From NCBI GenBank assembly GCA_039583875.1, contig CM077162.1, forward strand, positions 171,077,220 through 171,141,219: a stretch of DNA of 64,000 bases, given 5' to 3'. The translations under genes were made by a program, and so were the position numbers. Numbering within the stretch: position 1 is the first letter of the stretch; every line of letters starts with the position of its first letter. Below are positions 52,479 through 62,872 of the stretch, piece by piece. The notes under the pieces were generated by a model. It made no database searches. It had not been told where the DNA came from and worked only from the letters and a program-made list of their open reading frames with translations. Source of the DNA: Platanthera guangdongensis (lineage: Eukaryota; Streptophyta; Magnoliopsida; Asparagales; Orchidaceae).

Positions 52479-53395
52479 TTTTGGTCAGGCTTAAAATAAA
52501 TTCGTGGGCAAACTCTTCATGTCCTTTCCAAGGACCGGTGCAGTATTGAGCACATGTGTAAGAAACCCTGCGTCATCGCCCCGTTATAATAGTCTCAGCT
52601 CATCCCTCAGAACCTTCATAGAAGCGATTAGTCTTGCGCTCCTCATCCATGATGGTAGAGCTCGAATAACGACTCAACCGCGTAATACACGTGGAGTTTC
52701 ATCCAGAACCTGCGTGTTCACCCTGCACCAATCAGGAATTGCATTTCCATTGCAATTTTGTTTGGTCTCTGAGTAGAACGGTGTTTTGTACCACTATAGG
52801 TGAACAATTCCAGAAGCGGTGCTGGGCCGTCGGAACGCTATCGATTGTTTCTGAGGCTAGTAGTGCAGCTCCAAATGATGCTCCTGCACCACACCTCTTC
52901 ATCGGCTGAGACCATACGATTGGTGGCCGAAGTAGCAATGTTTGACATGAATAATGCGCAGCCTGCAAGGCAAATACAGCAGCCCGCTCCTGCGATAGAG
53001 CAGGTACCTCTTCACCCTAGAGGTTGAGCCGAGAAGAGTGGAGCAGGTAGTAGTGGAGCCGTTGGTGCCAAGGATGGGGTTCCCAACCCCGAGAATAACG
53101 GAGGGTTAACAGCTCAAACATGCTTCATGCCTCTCAGTCGCTTTAATCCTCTGGCACTATTCTCGGGGTTGGGAACTACAACCATCTCAAGCTAAAGACC
53201 AGCTCTCCCGTCCGCCTCTTGAAGAGAGTCTTGCTCCATCACAGCGACGGAGACGGAGGAGTGGCAGACCGCTTCAGCCACCACTATAGCTATGTTCCTG
53301 TTGGATGGAGACGCTAGGCTGTGGTGGGAGGGCAACTTTGGAGCTGCATCTATTGAGAGGAAGGCAACTTACAGACATCTCGAATGAGGAGTTCT
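52479..53395 (+). pseudogene. Gypsy gag fragment, plus orientation
   Basis: The start region (52776-52900) is the mirror of D's 46090-46145 (gtaccactatagg, ttccagaagcggtgctgg). Near 53287-53335 the frame reads AMFLLDGDARLWWEGNF, typical of the retrotransposon gag core, which D itself lacks. Frame breaks and the 53079-53176 inverted repeat interrupt it. Confidence 0.6.
53079..53176. repeat. Perfect 19-bp inverted repeat
   Basis: gttcccaaccccgagaata (53079-53097) recurs in reverse complement at 53158-53176 with a 60-bp spacer, inside gag-like sequence. It could mark a fold-back junction. Confidence 0.85.
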
Positions 53396-53671
53396 GACGA
53401 GCCCAACACCACTGTTCTTGGTCACCTATAGTGGTACAAAACTCCCTTAAGCGACAAATAACATTGCAAGGATAGCAATTTGGAGAATGAGTTCCAAAGG
53501 TTGGTATTCCTAAGGAGAGAGTAGTGTGGATGAGTATCTCCACGAGTTTACTCGGTTGGGTAACGGTATGACGCACACAATGTAGCTCACCACCCCTTAA
53601 AAAGAATCGCCACGATGAGGAGCGTAAGCCCGACCAAAACCGTTTCTACGAAGGTCTAAGAGATGACAAAT

Positions 53672-54540
53672 TGTAACACCCCCTATCCGTCGCTACATAT
53701 ACAGTAGGTCCGGCTCGGGGCCCGACGCCAATACCACAGACGACCAGGGTGGTTCTTGAAACCTTGGTCAACAAGGCCAACGGTCCTTGGAGAAGGACAT
53801 TCTAGCGGAAGCAATTTATAAGAGTTCAAGTGACCCAGCACAAGAGCTTGGGTGTCCATAAACCAAAAGGAATGAGTTAAAGGTGCCGACTAACTTAAAG
53901 TCTGGGCACCGTAAGTTCTTTAAGAAGGCTCGGACTTTGGGTCCAGCTCCTTCTATTCTGGTGCTTCTGGGGCGACTACGGGTCGGACCCCGGGTGTATG
54001 AATAAAATAGAAAACATTTCCACTTGTGGCCTTCGAGGGCCAGCTTCGCAAAAAGGGCACTTTGCCCGCTATTGACTGTTGGTCCAGCGGACTTGCAAGC
54101 AAACAAACCAGTCCGACGGTGGCAAAGAAAGCAACGGGAGCATGCTGACAAATTATGAAGATCCCGCCCCCAACTCGGGCAAGGCGGCGGAGTCAACTGC
54201 GTCCTGCATTATGAAAGTGAGCAATGGATAGATACCAAGCCATTCATCACAGACGTTGGCTCTACGAGGGGGGGGGTGAACCGGTAAATAGTCAGTCAAT
54301 TAAAGCCATTAAATTTTGACTCACCACCGCCACTTAGCCATTCCTATTGCGGAATTAAAATATTGATACTTATGGTATGTCACGTCAATTTAGCCATTGA
54401 CCACCGAAAATCACATAAAACTATGCCACGGCAGTGCATGTAACTTTAGGTCTCTCTACCCGAAAGACAAAACGGGTACAAGCTCCATCTAACCAGACGT
54501 GCTCACATCGCAACGGAAATTTATAGCCATTTGCGCGGGT
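53672..54540 (-). repeat. Truncated gypsy LTR, minus orientation
   Basis: It begins TGTAACACCCCCTATCCGTC as the D LTR does and follows it with many small indels. It breaks off at gccatttgcgcgggt, where D's LTR would continue with caaactttcacc, and joins copia sequence instead. Confidence 0.75.
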
Positions 54541-55858
54541 TCCCCAAATCTGGGTACATCCACTCTTCTACCAAGACCCAGGTAGGAATCCACTTAGGTT
54601 TTTGATCAGGTGCCCTATCACCAGTTGGCAAGACCTCTGCTTCAGGTAGATCTAGAGACCCTTCAGGCTTTTGATCAGGTGCCTAAAACCAATAGGTTTT
54701 TGATCAGGTGTCCTATCACCAAGGAGTTCACTTTTGAAGGGAGTAATAACCCAGTACACGAGAGGTTAAAGAAAAATAGATGACAGTCTTCTCTTTCTCA
54801 AACACAATGAGAAGATTATGTGGATTTGATGATGCCAAAGCTCCCCCTGAGATATTGAGTAGATTCAGGAAGGTGGAAGCTTTGTCCAGGGTGTAGGTCT
54901 TCAGATTGATGTTGATTTCCAACAAGCTTTCTTAGATCTGTAGACTGATATTGATTTGAGCTCTCTGTAGATTTTTGAAGCCTGAGGAAAGAAGAAGACT
55001 AGAGAGAATTGTATGTTGAGAAAATTCTTCTTCTTCCTTGTTTTTGCAATGCAAGAGCCCTTGAGAACAAAACAATTCCTTTGTGACTGACTGTCTCACT
55101 GATTATTGTTGTTCTCTTTCTTTTTGAGTTGTCTCTTTAATCAGAATGGTAAACGGCATGAATTTCAATTCCCAAGACAGTACATAATTCTCTGTAAGAA
55201 TTTAGGAGCCCCAATGGCTAGAATGGCTGGCAATCACAAATGCACTTCCATAACTGTCTTTACAAAATATTCTGTGAATACCATAATTAATGCTTCATGA
55301 AATACGGCTATCAGCCTTTGAGAATATCAACATTAATTATCAGAATATATTTGCCTTAAAATAATTTATCATAACCAAAATAAATACTTCTGACCGATCT
55401 GAAAAAAACTGATAACTGAAGGCAGCATAAAATCATCGAGAGCTTATCGTTCAGAGAATAATCGTCAACGACTGGGTTAAGAGATCGTCGACCTGAGACG
55501 CCCTGGGACAACGCCCTATCCAGGCCGTAGATGCCTCAGCCAGATAACTGCTAAGAAGCCCACGAGATCGTCGACCTTTGAGCTCGGGGCGTAGATCGTC
55601 GAGCTCAATTCAGAGTAGAGGACTCTGAGATCGTAGACGGGAGATCGACGATCGTCGAGCTGAGTTCGACTATAGTCGAACTGATATAGATAATCCACAA
55701 AATCTTTCTGAATCTAAGTCTGAGTCCACTGCAATGCTGGTCTGCACAAACCTGACCTAAAAGGATCTAACTAAGACTAGACAAGGACCCAGGCTATACA
55801 TGGGGGTCAAGACATCCTAAGAGTGAACCTAGCATAAATCCAAATAAGGGTTCCAATA
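54541..55858 (-). repeat. Truncated 3' LTR of Sirevirus-like element X
   Basis: It starts inside the conserved block ttccccaaatctgggtacatcc (shared with A, B and C LTRs) and ends ttccaata before the PPT. Three ttttgatcaggtg repeats lie at 54595-54720. The right part holds TCGA palindromes. The U5 end is missing because of the junction with the gypsy LTR. Confidence 0.7.
55430..55690. repeat. TCGACGATCGTCGA-type palindromes in X LTR
   Basis: Words such as gatcgtcgacc, gatcgtcgagctc, tcgacgatcgtcga and gttcgactatagtcgaac recur over about 260 bp. It is a cluster in U3 with its own palindrome sequence. Confidence 0.75.
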
Positions 55859-56010
55859 ATCTCCCCCTATTTGTGTGAGGTCACCAAAAAACAAGACTAA
55901 AAAGAAATAAAAATACAAAGACCATAAATATCTGTAGGGATGAAATAACATCAGCATATATATTATAGCAATGCATTGTACATAATCAGTTAAGCATTAA
56001 AAAACACAAA
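55859..56010 (-). other. Polypurine tract and 3' spacer of element X
   Basis: The minus strand reads CAAATAGGGGGAGAT against the LTR end, as in A, B and C. The spacer up to the ORF stop at 56011 is AT-rich and non-coding. Confidence 0.65.
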
Positions 56011-57655
56011 CTATAGTTTATCAGATGAAGGACCAGAGGAGGGTTTAGAAAAGATTATCTTTCTGAATGGATCTGATATATTCTCCTTAGAAGTCATCAG
56101 GTCTTGTCCACCAAGAGTTGTCTGAGCACTAGTCCTGGGCACAATTGCTTCTGGATGCAATGTCATATATTCAGCTGGATTAAAGACTTTCTTGCTAACT
56201 TGGAGTTTGTCCAGCTCTTTTTCTCTGTATGATGACATGGTGGAAAACCTAGATGGATCTTCTCCTTCTGCTACAGCTTTTCTTATCTGAGAGAGACCAA
56301 TCAGTTCTTGAATCCTGGCCATCCTAAAGTTAGGATCAACTTCCTGTTCAATAGGTGACTGGTCATCTTGAGGAGGCAACATTGTAACTACTTTGAACTG
56401 AGTGGATTGAGCCTAAAAGCTTATTGTGTTGTGTTGTTCATCACTTTGAGAATAGAGAGATCTTGGAGGAGCAACCACAATATACTTTCCTTTGGGCTTA
56501 TGAGATTCATCATGTCTTCTAGACTGATAAGCAACTGTCTTCTGAACCTTGGGAAGAACTTGTTGTTGAGGAGGAGAGAAGGAGGGGTTCTGATAAATAA
56601 CTTCCTTTACTTGCTTTGTAGAACTTTGATTTCTATGCTGCTGACTGCTTCCTTTGGAATGATATCTAGAAGATCTATCCTGCCTTTGATATGTTCTAAA
56701 GAAAGAGGAAGGCTTGGAAGATGCATCAGAAGCTTGAGGAGCAGCTCCTGAAGCACCAACAGGAGGAGGAGGACCTCTTCTAAACTTCTGAGGAGGAGGT
56801 GAGTATCTCCTGCTCTTCTTCCTGGCTTTTTGTTCATTTTTATATAACCACATCCAGCTTTCCATACCAGGGTATGGAGTAATCCCTTTCAAGATGTAGT
56901 AAAGAGTATCATTGGTATTGTCTGTCTTGGGAGCAGCCTTGGGAGCAGCTTTTCTTTTCTTTGACACTTTCTTTTTCTTAGAATTATCATCCTCTGAATC
57001 ATCATCCTCATCATCATCAGATGAATCAGGAGGATTGTCATAAAGGTCATTTATTTCCTTTAGCTGTTTATCATAAATCTTTTTAGCAGCTTTTTCTTTC
57101 ACTTCTTCCTGAATGTCAAGAGTAATAAGATCATCCAGAGAGGGAAGATGACTATCATCTATGGAATAGGAAGGTCCAAGGGGACTTGGGACTAGATCAA
57201 TATCCATAGAATATATTTCAACAAGAGGAGCACAAGGCTCACAGAGATTTATTAAACATGTCTCTAGGGTTAAGGCCAGATTTCCTGAAGCTACTAGATC
57301 AAGCAGTGCATCAGCAATTAAGAGAACATCAAGCTCATCCTTATCTTCTGTAACAAGCATAGGCTCAATAGCCATAGGGGGATGGCATATCTGTACAAAC
57401 TATAATTAACTGAATAACTGTACAAATCGGAGCTGACTGAATCTGCAAGAGTTGTTTCACAACTAAAGGACTAATGGGTCTGGTATAACAGACCATGGCC
57501 TTGGAAGAATCAGTGTCCTCAACTGAAATCCAAACTGATCTAAACATAGAGAAAGAATGCAAAAGAAATTGTAAATCAATGGAGGGATTTATAAAGCAGT
57601 AACCACTAGAAATGTCAGGGATTGACACATCAGTGTCCTCATCTGACATAAGCAA
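56011..57655 (-). pseudogene. Post-pol ORF of element X, product not recognised
   Basis: It is read from about 57655 on the minus strand. A first part (MSDEDTDVSIPDISSGYC...) shifts frame near 57370 into a long frame (MAIEPMLVTEDKDELDVLL..., to 56413). A TAG at 56413-56415 is followed in frame by 56382-56011. The long part has an acidic linker (DSSDDDEDDDSEDDNSKKKKVSKKRK), WMWLYKNEQKARKKSRRYSP, a Pro/Gln/Ser-rich basic stretch (FFRTYQRQDRSSRYHSKG) and an end with EGEDPSRFSTMSSYREKELDKL. Its position between PPT and pol parallels the post-pol ORFs of A and B, but I see no sequence match to them. No membrane segment is present. Confidence 0.55.
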
Positions 57656-58626
57656 ATCTGAGTAAGGAACTATATTTGCACAAAATTTCTAAAAAACTTC
57701 TTCTTCCTGTACTGCTGAAGGAGACTGAGCTTGAAGTTCTGTTGAGGCTGAACCTGCTGCATCTTGAAAGTCCACCTAGTGTCAACTACCTTCACCTATG
57801 GGGGGGGGGGATTAGGTGGCGTGCAGCGTTTTTGCGGAATTAAAATTGTACCTGCACACGAAAACAAAACAGCACAGCAAAGAAAGTACACAAGCAATTT
57901 ATAGTGGTTCCCCGATTTGGGTACATCCACTTTTCCCCTTCGACCTATCTCCCAACAAGGGACGACTCGGTCACTTCACCAATAGGATTGAAATCCAATC
58001 CTTGCACTATCGGAAGGAACCCTTCCACACGTAGGAGACAACACTCCCACAACACGGGTTGCACCCAACCCTTACAACTAGGAACTAACGTTCCTTTACA
58101 ACAACAATGAAACTAGAATGTACAAGAAATACAAACTACTTTTGGAGACTAAGGTGTCCCTCTTTGTTCGATGATGTGTTCTTGAAGTAATCGAAGAGTC
58201 CACAACCCTAGATCTCACTTGGAGAGAATCTCCCCGGAACCGGCGGCGGCAAGAAGGGCGACGGCTAGATTCTCGGGAACGGCGGCGACAACGGAGTGCG
58301 GCTGCTGTACTTTGGAGATTCAAACTTCATAGCAAAGCTATCAAGGTCTTCCAACGGTCACACTAGGATCGATCATTTCGATCGATTCGAACGGAGAAGG
58401 TTTTCCCAATCAACAAATCAAGAGACAAGGGATCTCTGGATAGACGGGTGAGATGCTACGCTTGGTTAAGCTTCTGTCGCTGGAAGATCTAGAAGAATCA
58501 CGATCAAACTGCCGGCGATCGACTACCACGAGCGGCGACGGCGGCGGAGCAGGTATCGCGATCTAGGTCAAAGTCGGCGGCTCGTGTATTTCTTTCTGTG
58601 TATCCTCACTGTTCAAAAATATGCGT

Positions 58627-58635
58627 GTATTTATA
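58627..58635 (-). promoter_or_regulatory. TATA box of element C LTR
   Basis: The minus strand reads TATAAATAC in the context GTGTATAAATACAC, downstream of the palindrome array in element orientation. Confidence 0.55.
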
Positions 58636-58769
58636 CACAAGTATACTTCTTAATGACCGTTGTGGGTCCCACCAAAAGAAACCCAAATTCCGGTTCAAAA
58701 CAGTGCCAGTGGCAGAGTCCGGTCCAGCGGTTTCCAGAAAATTGACAAGTCAGATTCGGTGAGAATCGA

Positions 58770-59062
58770 AGGTGATTCTCGACGAGTCGGTGAGAATCAG
58801 CCGGTGATTCTCGACGATTCGTCGAGAATCAGTAGTGATTCTCGCCGAATCACTTGATGATTCTCGCCGAATCACCTGATGATTCTCGCCGAATCACTTG
58901 ATGATTCTCGACGAATATGACTTAGCACCAGATTTGCACGCTTTAATGTAGCCGGAAAGAAACGGCGAGAATCAGCCAGTGATTCTCGATGATTCGGCGA
59001 GAATCACCAAGTGATTCTCGCCGAATCGGCGAGAATCACTTGGTGATTCTCGTCGATTAACA
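58770..59062. repeat. GATTCTCG(A/C)CGAATC palindrome array in element C U3
   Basis: Units such as gattctcgccgaatc, attctcgacgattcgtcga and gaatcggcgagaatc recur about every 20-40 bp in two blocks (58770-58920 and 58960-59062). Confidence 0.85.
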
Positions 59063-59394
59063 CTTAGATGATTTTTCGTCTATCCGCCCATGGGCTGCTC
59101 TTTGACCCATCCTTGCTCCTTGTCTGCTCTTGCAATATCACAGCCCTGTACTTGAAAATAAGTACACTCCAATAGAGAGAGTACACGTAGGCCAACACAA
59201 TGATTTGCTCAACAAGGGATTACGTCGTGCAGACCCGTGTATATTGACCTACTGCACCCTGACATTGGTGTGCACTTAGCGTGGAATAACTGCAAGCACA
59301 ACTTGAAATATTTTATCAAATACATTGTCTATTTACCTTAGCCTGTTCCGGGGCTTCTTCAAATCAGGTACATTGTGGATACAATACCCAACAA

Positions 59395-59697
59395 TCTCCC
59401 CCTATTTGAAGAAGCCTAAACCCTACAAGATAAGGTGAATAGAGCGAATGGGAATGAAAATTATAAACTTGAAATTGAGTTGAGAGAGATATTCATTACC
59501 AATACCAATTTCTTGAGAGCAAACTTGGAGTCACCTTAGCCTTAGCCGAGAGGGTAATCTCCCCCTTTTCGGCTTCTACAAATCTGGGTCTGTTGCACTT
59601 GACCCCTTGCTACCCCTCAGTTCTTGCACCTGTGCTCACACTTGAGTTCCGGGCAGAGGCTCCCCCTGGATGCACGAGCCTGGAGCTTCGGTAGTCT
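59395..59697 (-). other. Polypurine tract and short spacer of element C
   Basis: CAAATAGGGGGAGAT (minus) abuts the LTR. The remaining 280 bp to the pol stop has no ORF. A second purine run (minus AAAAGGGGGAGAT, about 59559-59571) resembles an extra PPT. Confidence 0.6.
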
Positions 59698-62600
59698 TCA
59701 TTCCTCATAGTTTAGCATCCCCAATTCAGTTTTGAAAAGACTGAACTTGGCTTCGTCTAAGGGCTTTGTGAATATATCTGAAATCTGCTTGTCCGTGGGG
59801 ACATAACAGAGAGAGATGTCCTTGTTCTCCACGTGCTCCCGAATGAAGTGGTAGCGCACTTCAATATGCTTCGTTCTGCTGTGCGATACCGGATTGTTGG
59901 CAATAGCAATTGCACTGGAGGAGTCGCAGTACATTGGTACTTCCTTGAACTGAAGGTCGTAGTCGGCTAACTGGTTTCTGATCCATAGGAGTTGTGCGCA
60001 ACAGCTGCCTGCCGAGATGTACTCAGACTCTGTTGTGGAGGTAGCTACACAATTCTGCTTCTTGCTGTTCCATGAGATAAGCCTTCTTCCGAGGAATTGA
60101 CACGTTCCGGAAGTGCTTTTCCTGTCATCCCTACTCCCTGCAAAATCAGCATCTGAAAAACCTATTAGCTCGACATCATTGTTTCTCGGGTACCACAAGC
60201 CAAGATTGGGAGTACCTTTAAGGTATCTTAGAATTCGCTTTGCAGCGATATAGTGAGATTCCTTAGTGTTCACCTGATATCTGGCACAGACACATGTGGA
60301 GAACATGATATCCGGTCTACTGGCAGTAAGGTAGAGCAGGGATCCAATGATGCTTCTGTATTTGGTTTCATCGAAAGGTTTACCTTTCTCATCCTTATCC
60401 AGAGACATAGTGGATCCCATTGGAGTCCTCATAGAGGTTGCATTCTCCATACCGAATTTCTTGAGGAGTTCATTTGTGAACTTCATCTGAGAGATGAAGA
60501 TTCCATCCTCAGACTGTTTCACTTGAAGTCCCAAGAAATACTTTAGCTCTCCCATACTGCTCATTTCAAACTTTCCTTGCATAAGTTTGGAAAAATTTTT
60601 GCAAAGATTGTTGTCCGTTGAGCCGAATATTATGTCATCGACATAGATTTGCACCAGCAAAATCTTGCCTTTGACATCCCTGAGAAACAATGTCTTATCT
60701 ATTTTACCTCTAGAGAACTTGTTCTCAAGAAGAAAACTAGATAAGGTCTCATACCAAGCTCGTGGAGCTTTTTTTAAACCATATAGAGCTTTATTAAGAA
60801 AATATACATGATTGGGATAAGTAGGATTGACAAAACCTGGGGGTTGAACGACGTATACTTCCTCTTTCAGGTCTCCGTTCAAGAATGCTGATTTCATATC
60901 CATTTGATAGACTGTGAATCCTTTGTGCGAAGCATACGCCAGGAACAATCTGATTGCCTCGGGCCTTGCCACTGGTGCAAAGGTCTGGTCGAAGTCAATC
61001 CCCTCCTCCTGTCTGTAACCTTGAGCTACCAGCCTGGCCTTGTTCTTTATGATGACACCATGTTCATCCAGTTTGTTTCTGAATATCCACTTGGTGCCAA
61101 TCACATTCTGCTTGTGTGGTCTGGGAACCAGCGTCCAAACGTTGCATCGTTCGAATTGATGTAGTTCATCTTGCATGGCCAAAATCCATGCCGCATCTTT
61201 GTTCGCCTCGTCGAACTTCTTTGGCTCAACCTGTGACAGGAAGCTAAGATGCAAAATCTCGTTAATAGTACCTCTTCGAGTTCTGACACCGTCACGAGGA
61301 TCTCCGATGATCTGATCTCAAGGATGATCCCTCACGTGGCGGAGCTCTAGAAGTCTGGCGTCTGGAGCTTCGACTACTTCTTGGGCTTCTCCTTCTTCTA
61401 GGAGATTTGTTCCATTTTGATCTTCAACATTCCCAGTTGACGTTGAGGTGGAAACTTTGACGTACTTAGGAGTTTCATCTTTAGCGGTCTCATCGAGACT
61501 CAGCTGTTCAAGTCGTGCACCTGCATCTTCAAGAATACCACTAGAAGAATTGTTGTTAAGCAAACTTCCTTCATCAAATACAACATTAATTGATTCTTCT
61601 ACCACTAGGATTTTCTTATTGAAGACCTTATATGCCCGACTGTGGGAATTATAGCCCATGAATATGCCTTCGAAGCATTTTTCACCAAATTTAGTACGCG
61701 GGTACTTCCCATTATTCAGTACATAGCATCGGCAACCAAAGATCCTCAAGTAGGACATGGTTGGTTTTCTGCCTCTCAGTAGCTCATAAGGCGTCTTACG
61801 ATGTTGCTTGTTGATCAATGCTCGGTTTTGTACATGACAAGCTGTATTGACAGCCTCTGCCCAGAAGTATTCTGGGAGAGAAGCGTCTTTCAACATTGTC
61901 GTGCAGGCTTCAATGAGAGTTCTATTTCTCCTCTCCGCAATTCCATTTTGCTGAGGAGTGCACGGGGAGGAAAACTCATGAAAGATACCTTGTTCTTCAC
62001 AAAACTCTGTCATAGCACCAGATTCGAATTCTGTTTCATGGTCACTTCTGATTTTGACCACTGGGCAGTTAAATTCGTTCTGAACCTGCTTGACAAAACT
62101 AGTGAAGATGTCAAACGTATCCGACTTTCGTTTTAAGAAGAACACCCATGTAAACCGAGAATGATCATCAACTATCACTAGCGTATAGGACTTGCCTCTC
62201 AAGCTATGAACTTGCATTGGACCAAACAAGTCCATATGTAGAAGGTAAAGACATCGGGAAGAGTCTTTGTCTGCAATGCTCTTAAAGGTAGCCCGAGTCT
62301 GTTTGCTCATCTGGCATGCAGGACAGGGTCTATCTTTGATGCACTTGATAACGGGAGCATCCCTTACTAAGTTTTTAGAAAACAGCATACTAATTGTTTT
62401 GAAATTAATATGTGTCAATCTTTTGTGCCATTGTTCACAAAGAGATGCACTGCCTGTTGCCACAAGGCATACAGGGGTAGATGAATCTAAACTGAGAAAA
62501 TTTAAGCAGAAGATATTTCTGCTCCTAATGTCTGTTAATACCGTCTCAGAAGAGGCACATGATATTATCAGACATTTATCCTTGCAGAACTTAACATCAT

Positions 62601-62838
62601 AACCTTTGTCACATAACTGACTTACACTGATCAGGTTATGGTTTAACCCTTCAACATAAGCCACGTCGGTGATAGAGATTATACCGTTGGAAATCATACC
62701 GTAACCTCTGGTGACTCCTCGATCTGACCCTCCAAAGATGACTTTGGGTCCATTCTCGACTGGAGTGTAATCACGCAGCAGGCTTCTTGTCCCAGTCATA
62801 TGCCGGGAGCATCCACTGTCCAAGTACTATATTGGCGT
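59698..62838 (-). pseudogene. pol: Element C pol, nearly intact
   Basis: Protease is YLDSGCSRHMTGTRS, preceded by a TAG where A has Trp (PIWYLDSG). Integrase has [41 protein letters not shown] (Glu where A and B have Gly) and [13 protein letters not shown] has [12 protein letters not shown] and an intact YVDD. RNase H has DADFAGS and STTESEY and ends MLNYEE at 59698. A single in-frame TGA lies at 61318-61320. Apart from these two stops the frame is open. It is not in gag's frame, unlike A and B. Confidence 0.9.
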
Positions 62839-62872
62839 TTTGGTGGCCTTTGGACATTCCTGCAAAAAAAAA

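Larger units (their letters stand above)
48640..54540. mobile_element. E: scrambled gypsy sequence, pieces in both orientations
   Basis: Recognisable D-family pieces are integrase end (48650-49250, minus), integrase/RNase H (49560-50420, minus), LTR (50545-52458, plus), PBS and gag (52461-53395, plus), gag start (53400-53665, minus) and a truncated LTR (53672-54540, minus). Matches to D come in short runs of 10-30 bp separated by unrelated or inserted bases, and at 50600-51000 LTR-type and pol-type runs alternate. This is unlike the clean nested insertions to the left. It may be an old rearranged cluster or an assembly consensus of mismatched repeats. Confidence 0.65.
57765..59394 (-). repeat. 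Element C 3' LTR
   Basis: This 1630-bp LTR runs TGAAAGTCCACC...ATACCCAACA. A G run (57799-57808) lies near the U5 end as in A and B, and ttccccgatttgggtacatcc is shared. The TATA box is at 58627-58635, the palindrome array at 58770-59062. Confidence 0.8.
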
